From assembly GCA_018816555.1 (NCBI GenBank), contig JAHIVT010000138.1, forward strand, positions 35,388 to 99,387: DNA of 64,000 nucleotides. Direction: 5' to 3'. The notes beneath the pieces are model-generated. The model was not told the DNA's origin. It did not search any database and saw only the letters and a program-made list of their open reading frames with translations. Source of the stretch: Pseudomonadota bacterium (GTDB lineage Bacteria; Desulfobacterota; Desulfobulbia; Desulfobulbales; SURF-16). This document shows, piece after piece, positions 61,912-64,000 of the stretch; the stretch's first letter is position 1, and every line of letters starts with the position of its first letter. A program made the position numbers and the translations under genes.

Positions 61912-62424
61912 ATGGTTGACCGGGATTTTATGCAGGAATACCGTGATCTTGTGGGCAGGATTGACGGAGAGATAAAAAAGACAGCAGAGCTGTATGGTGG
62001 CCGACTGCGCTGCTCGCCCGGTTGCTCGACGTGCTGCACCATCTCGTCGGTGCTGCCCCTTGAGGCGGCGCTGCTCCGGCAGGCGATCGGCCGGCTTGAT
62101 GAGCAGGTAAAAAAGAAGATACAGTCTCAGGCCGCGGGTTCCTCATGCCCATTGCTGGTTGATCGGCTGTGCGTGGTGTATCAGAGCAGGCCGCTCATCT
62201 GCCGCACCCACGGCCTGCCCATTGCCTATGTGGATTATGAACGGCAGGCAATAGAGGTCTCCGCCTGCCCCCTGAATTTTGCTGAGGATTATGATTTTGA
62301 ACAGGATGAGCTCTTTTTTATCGATCCCTTTAACGGGGAGCTGGTCAGGCTTAATGAAGAATACTGCACCGCCCTGGGGATAAACAGCAAGTTTCGGGTG
62401 CCGATGCAGGAGTTGCTGGGCTGA
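61912..62424 (+). CDS. YkgJ family cysteine-cluster protein
   Basis: CSPGCSTCCTISSVLPLEAALL, CPLLVDRLCVVYQSRPLICRTHGLP. Confidence 0.85.
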   Translation: MVDRDFMQEYRDLVGRIDGEIKKTAELYGGRLRCSPGCSTCCTISSVLPLEAALLRQAIGRLDEQVKKKIQSQAAGSSCPLLVDRLCVVYQSRPLICRTHGLPIAYVDYERQAIEVSACPLNFAEDYDFEQDELFFIDPFNGELVRLNEEYCTALGINSKFRVPMQELLG

Positions 62425-62574
62425 GTAGTCGCGACTACTGTTATTGGGTTAGAAGAGAGAGGACCGAAGTGCTGATCGGAGAGGAATTCGGTCCTGAAAC
62501 AGACAGGGGGCAGCCTGGCGCTGATAATAACGCTGAGCTGCCCCCGATGATTTACTGCAAAGGTATGAGTTTTT

Positions 62575-64000
62575 TTATCTCAGCCCTGGGATCTGATAGG
62601 TGTGGATGTAGCCGATGACGCGCAGGTCGTCATCACCCATGGTGGTGAAGCCTCTCATGTTGGTGCCGGTAAAATCGTTATCATTATTATTGTTCATTAT
62701 GCCGAATACCTTTTCGTTTATGTTAACATCGGTTTCGCGCCAATCTCCTGAACTTACCAGTGTCTGCACCCACTGTCCTGAACCTGGAGTCGTCTCCTGC
62801 GAAACTTCGTCCAGTATTTCCACCAGAACCCTGACCGTGCCGTCATAGGTGGGGGGTTGACCATCGCTGCCCTTTTCTTTGACGTTGCCGCGATTCTGGA
62901 AGGTTGTCTTCCTGTTGTAATTACCCATGTGGAGCCCGTAATCATAATAAACAGGATTCTTGCTGTAATCAATGGCGCCAACCGCAGGGGTGCCGTCATC
63001 GTTGTATTCGCTGTAACCGACCACCTTGTTGATGCCCAGGATGGAGTTGATATAGACGATTTTGTCGGTGGTGATGGTGCCGCTCTTGTCCGCAGCAGAG
63101 GCAAAGAAGGTGGCGGCAAAGTCAAAGTCCGGACCATCGCAGACGTCTGTTTCCGAACGCTCGGTGATACCGTAAGACACTGTACAACCCGGGCACGAAA
63201 TAGGATCAGTTTCAACCACCAGATTACCCTCAGCGTCCGTGGTGGTGTAGTAGGTTGTTAAACCGGTGGCGTCGACCAGGTGGCCGAGGCCAAAACTGAT
63301 CATATGTTCGATGTCGATAGTCGGCCGCAGCTCTTTTGACGGGCCGTCTTCCAGTTCGAGCTGTTTCCAGGCCGGAATGCCGCCCTTGAGCGAATGTTCA
63401 ACCGGCAGCCGGTCATCAGCCGGGGTGATCAGGTGACCGTCCCGCATCAGTTTAACGTAGAGGGCGAGATTCTCTTTCGCTGAATCGATGGCCTTGGTCA
63501 CGGTATCAAGCAGCAGCGGTTCGCCGGTTGCAGGGTCCAATATGAATTCATCATAAATATCAGTGGTCAGCATCAGGCGCCCCGAGGCATCGAGTTTGAT
63601 GTCCTTGGCCTTGTTAATCGCTCGGATGGCCTCGTCAAAGGAATCATCCAGTACGGCCTCCGGCGCCCTGCTCATATTGAGCCGGCCGAATTCAACTTCC
63701 TGAATCATATCATCCCAGTAGACATCCACGTAATAGGTGTTGCCGTTCAATGTTGTTCCTGCAGGAATGACAAGTGTGTGTGGCACCTCGCATTCGGTGC
63801 GCTCCCAGGTGGCGTCATAGGTCTTCACCAGCGGCAGGCGATTTTCAGAAAGTCCGGTAACTCCGTTAACGTCGGTAAGTTCGGTGATGTCTCCCCAGCG
63901 CTCATAACTGGCAGTCGGCTGGATACACTGGCTTGGGTAAGGGGCGGCATAATAAATGCCGCCGGTGTCGGGGTTGGGGACATAATCCCCCGTCTCCTCA
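62575..64000 (-). CDS. Large uncharacterised protein, 5' end beyond window
   Basis: Frame open from 62575 through the window edge (…EETGDYVPNPDTGGIYYAAPYPSQCIQPTASYERWGDITELTDVNGVTGLSENRLPLVKTYDATW…); the 63828 start is only an internal GTG. Confidence 0.7.
   Translation of the reverse strand, partial: EETGDYVPNPDTGGIYYAAPYPSQCIQPTASYERWGDITELTDVNGVTGLSENRLPLVKTYDATWERTECEVPHTLVIPAGTTLNGNTYYVDVYWDDMIQEVEFGRLNMSRAPEAVLDDSFDEAIRAINKAKDIKLDASGRLMLTTDIYDEFILDPATGEPLLLDTVTKAIDSAKENLALYVKLMRDGHLITPADDRLPVEHSLKGGIPAWKQLELEDGPSKELRPTIDIEHMISFGLGHLVDATGLTTYYTTTDAEGNLVVETDPISCPGCTVSYGITERSETDVCDGPDFDFAATFFASAADKSGTITTDKIVYINSILGINKVVGYSEYNDDGTPAVGAIDYSKNPVYYDYGLHMGNYNRKTTFQNRGNVKEKGSDGQPPTYDGTVRVLVEILDEVSQETTPGSGQWVQTLVSSGDWRETDVNINEKVFGIMNNNNDNDFTGTNMRGFTTMGDDDLRVIGYIHTYQIPGLR

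Overview
The window is an ordinary-looking bacterial chromosome segment, probably a deltaproteobacterium/Desulfobacterota (inferred from HdrA/MvhD, tRNA-Sec, DUF3373-type porin and PAS-rich hybrid kinases; no taxonomic search was possible). Main content, left to right: (1) a six-gene group-4-hydrogenase-like (hyfBCEFGI-type) complex whose large subunit has lost the NiFe-binding cysteines, so it is an energy-converting hydrogenase-related (Ehr-type) complex, followed by an LCIB-like putative beta-carbonic anhydrase; (2) rsmB, pgeF, a porin, glyQ without glyS, and a SulP transporter with a coiled-coil-like insertion; (3) tRNA-Sec, tRNA-Met(CAT), groEL/groES, ilvE, an AI-2E family permease and a large hybrid kinase; (4) arfB, a HesB-like protein, and an MvhD-HdrA pair; (5) a polyamine cluster (speB remnant, speA, carboxynorspermidine synthase, nspC); (6) a second hybrid kinase; (7) a tight five-gene operon: KamA-family aminomutase, two ATP-grasp ligases, GNAT, and a GNAT-HDAC fusion; (8) a protein with a LOG-like C-terminal domain next to a LysE exporter; (9) tRNA-Pro, tRNA-Asn, a toxin-antitoxin pair with a frameshifted toxin, and an apparently ORF-less group II intron directly after a terminator; (10) metal-efflux remnants, mobB and a partial large surface-type protein. 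Best candidates for undescribed systems are the Ehr-type complex with its LCIB-like neighbour and the KamA/ATP-grasp/GNAT/HDAC operon. A perfect or near-perfect 28-bp palindrome occurs three times, each time between convergent genes.
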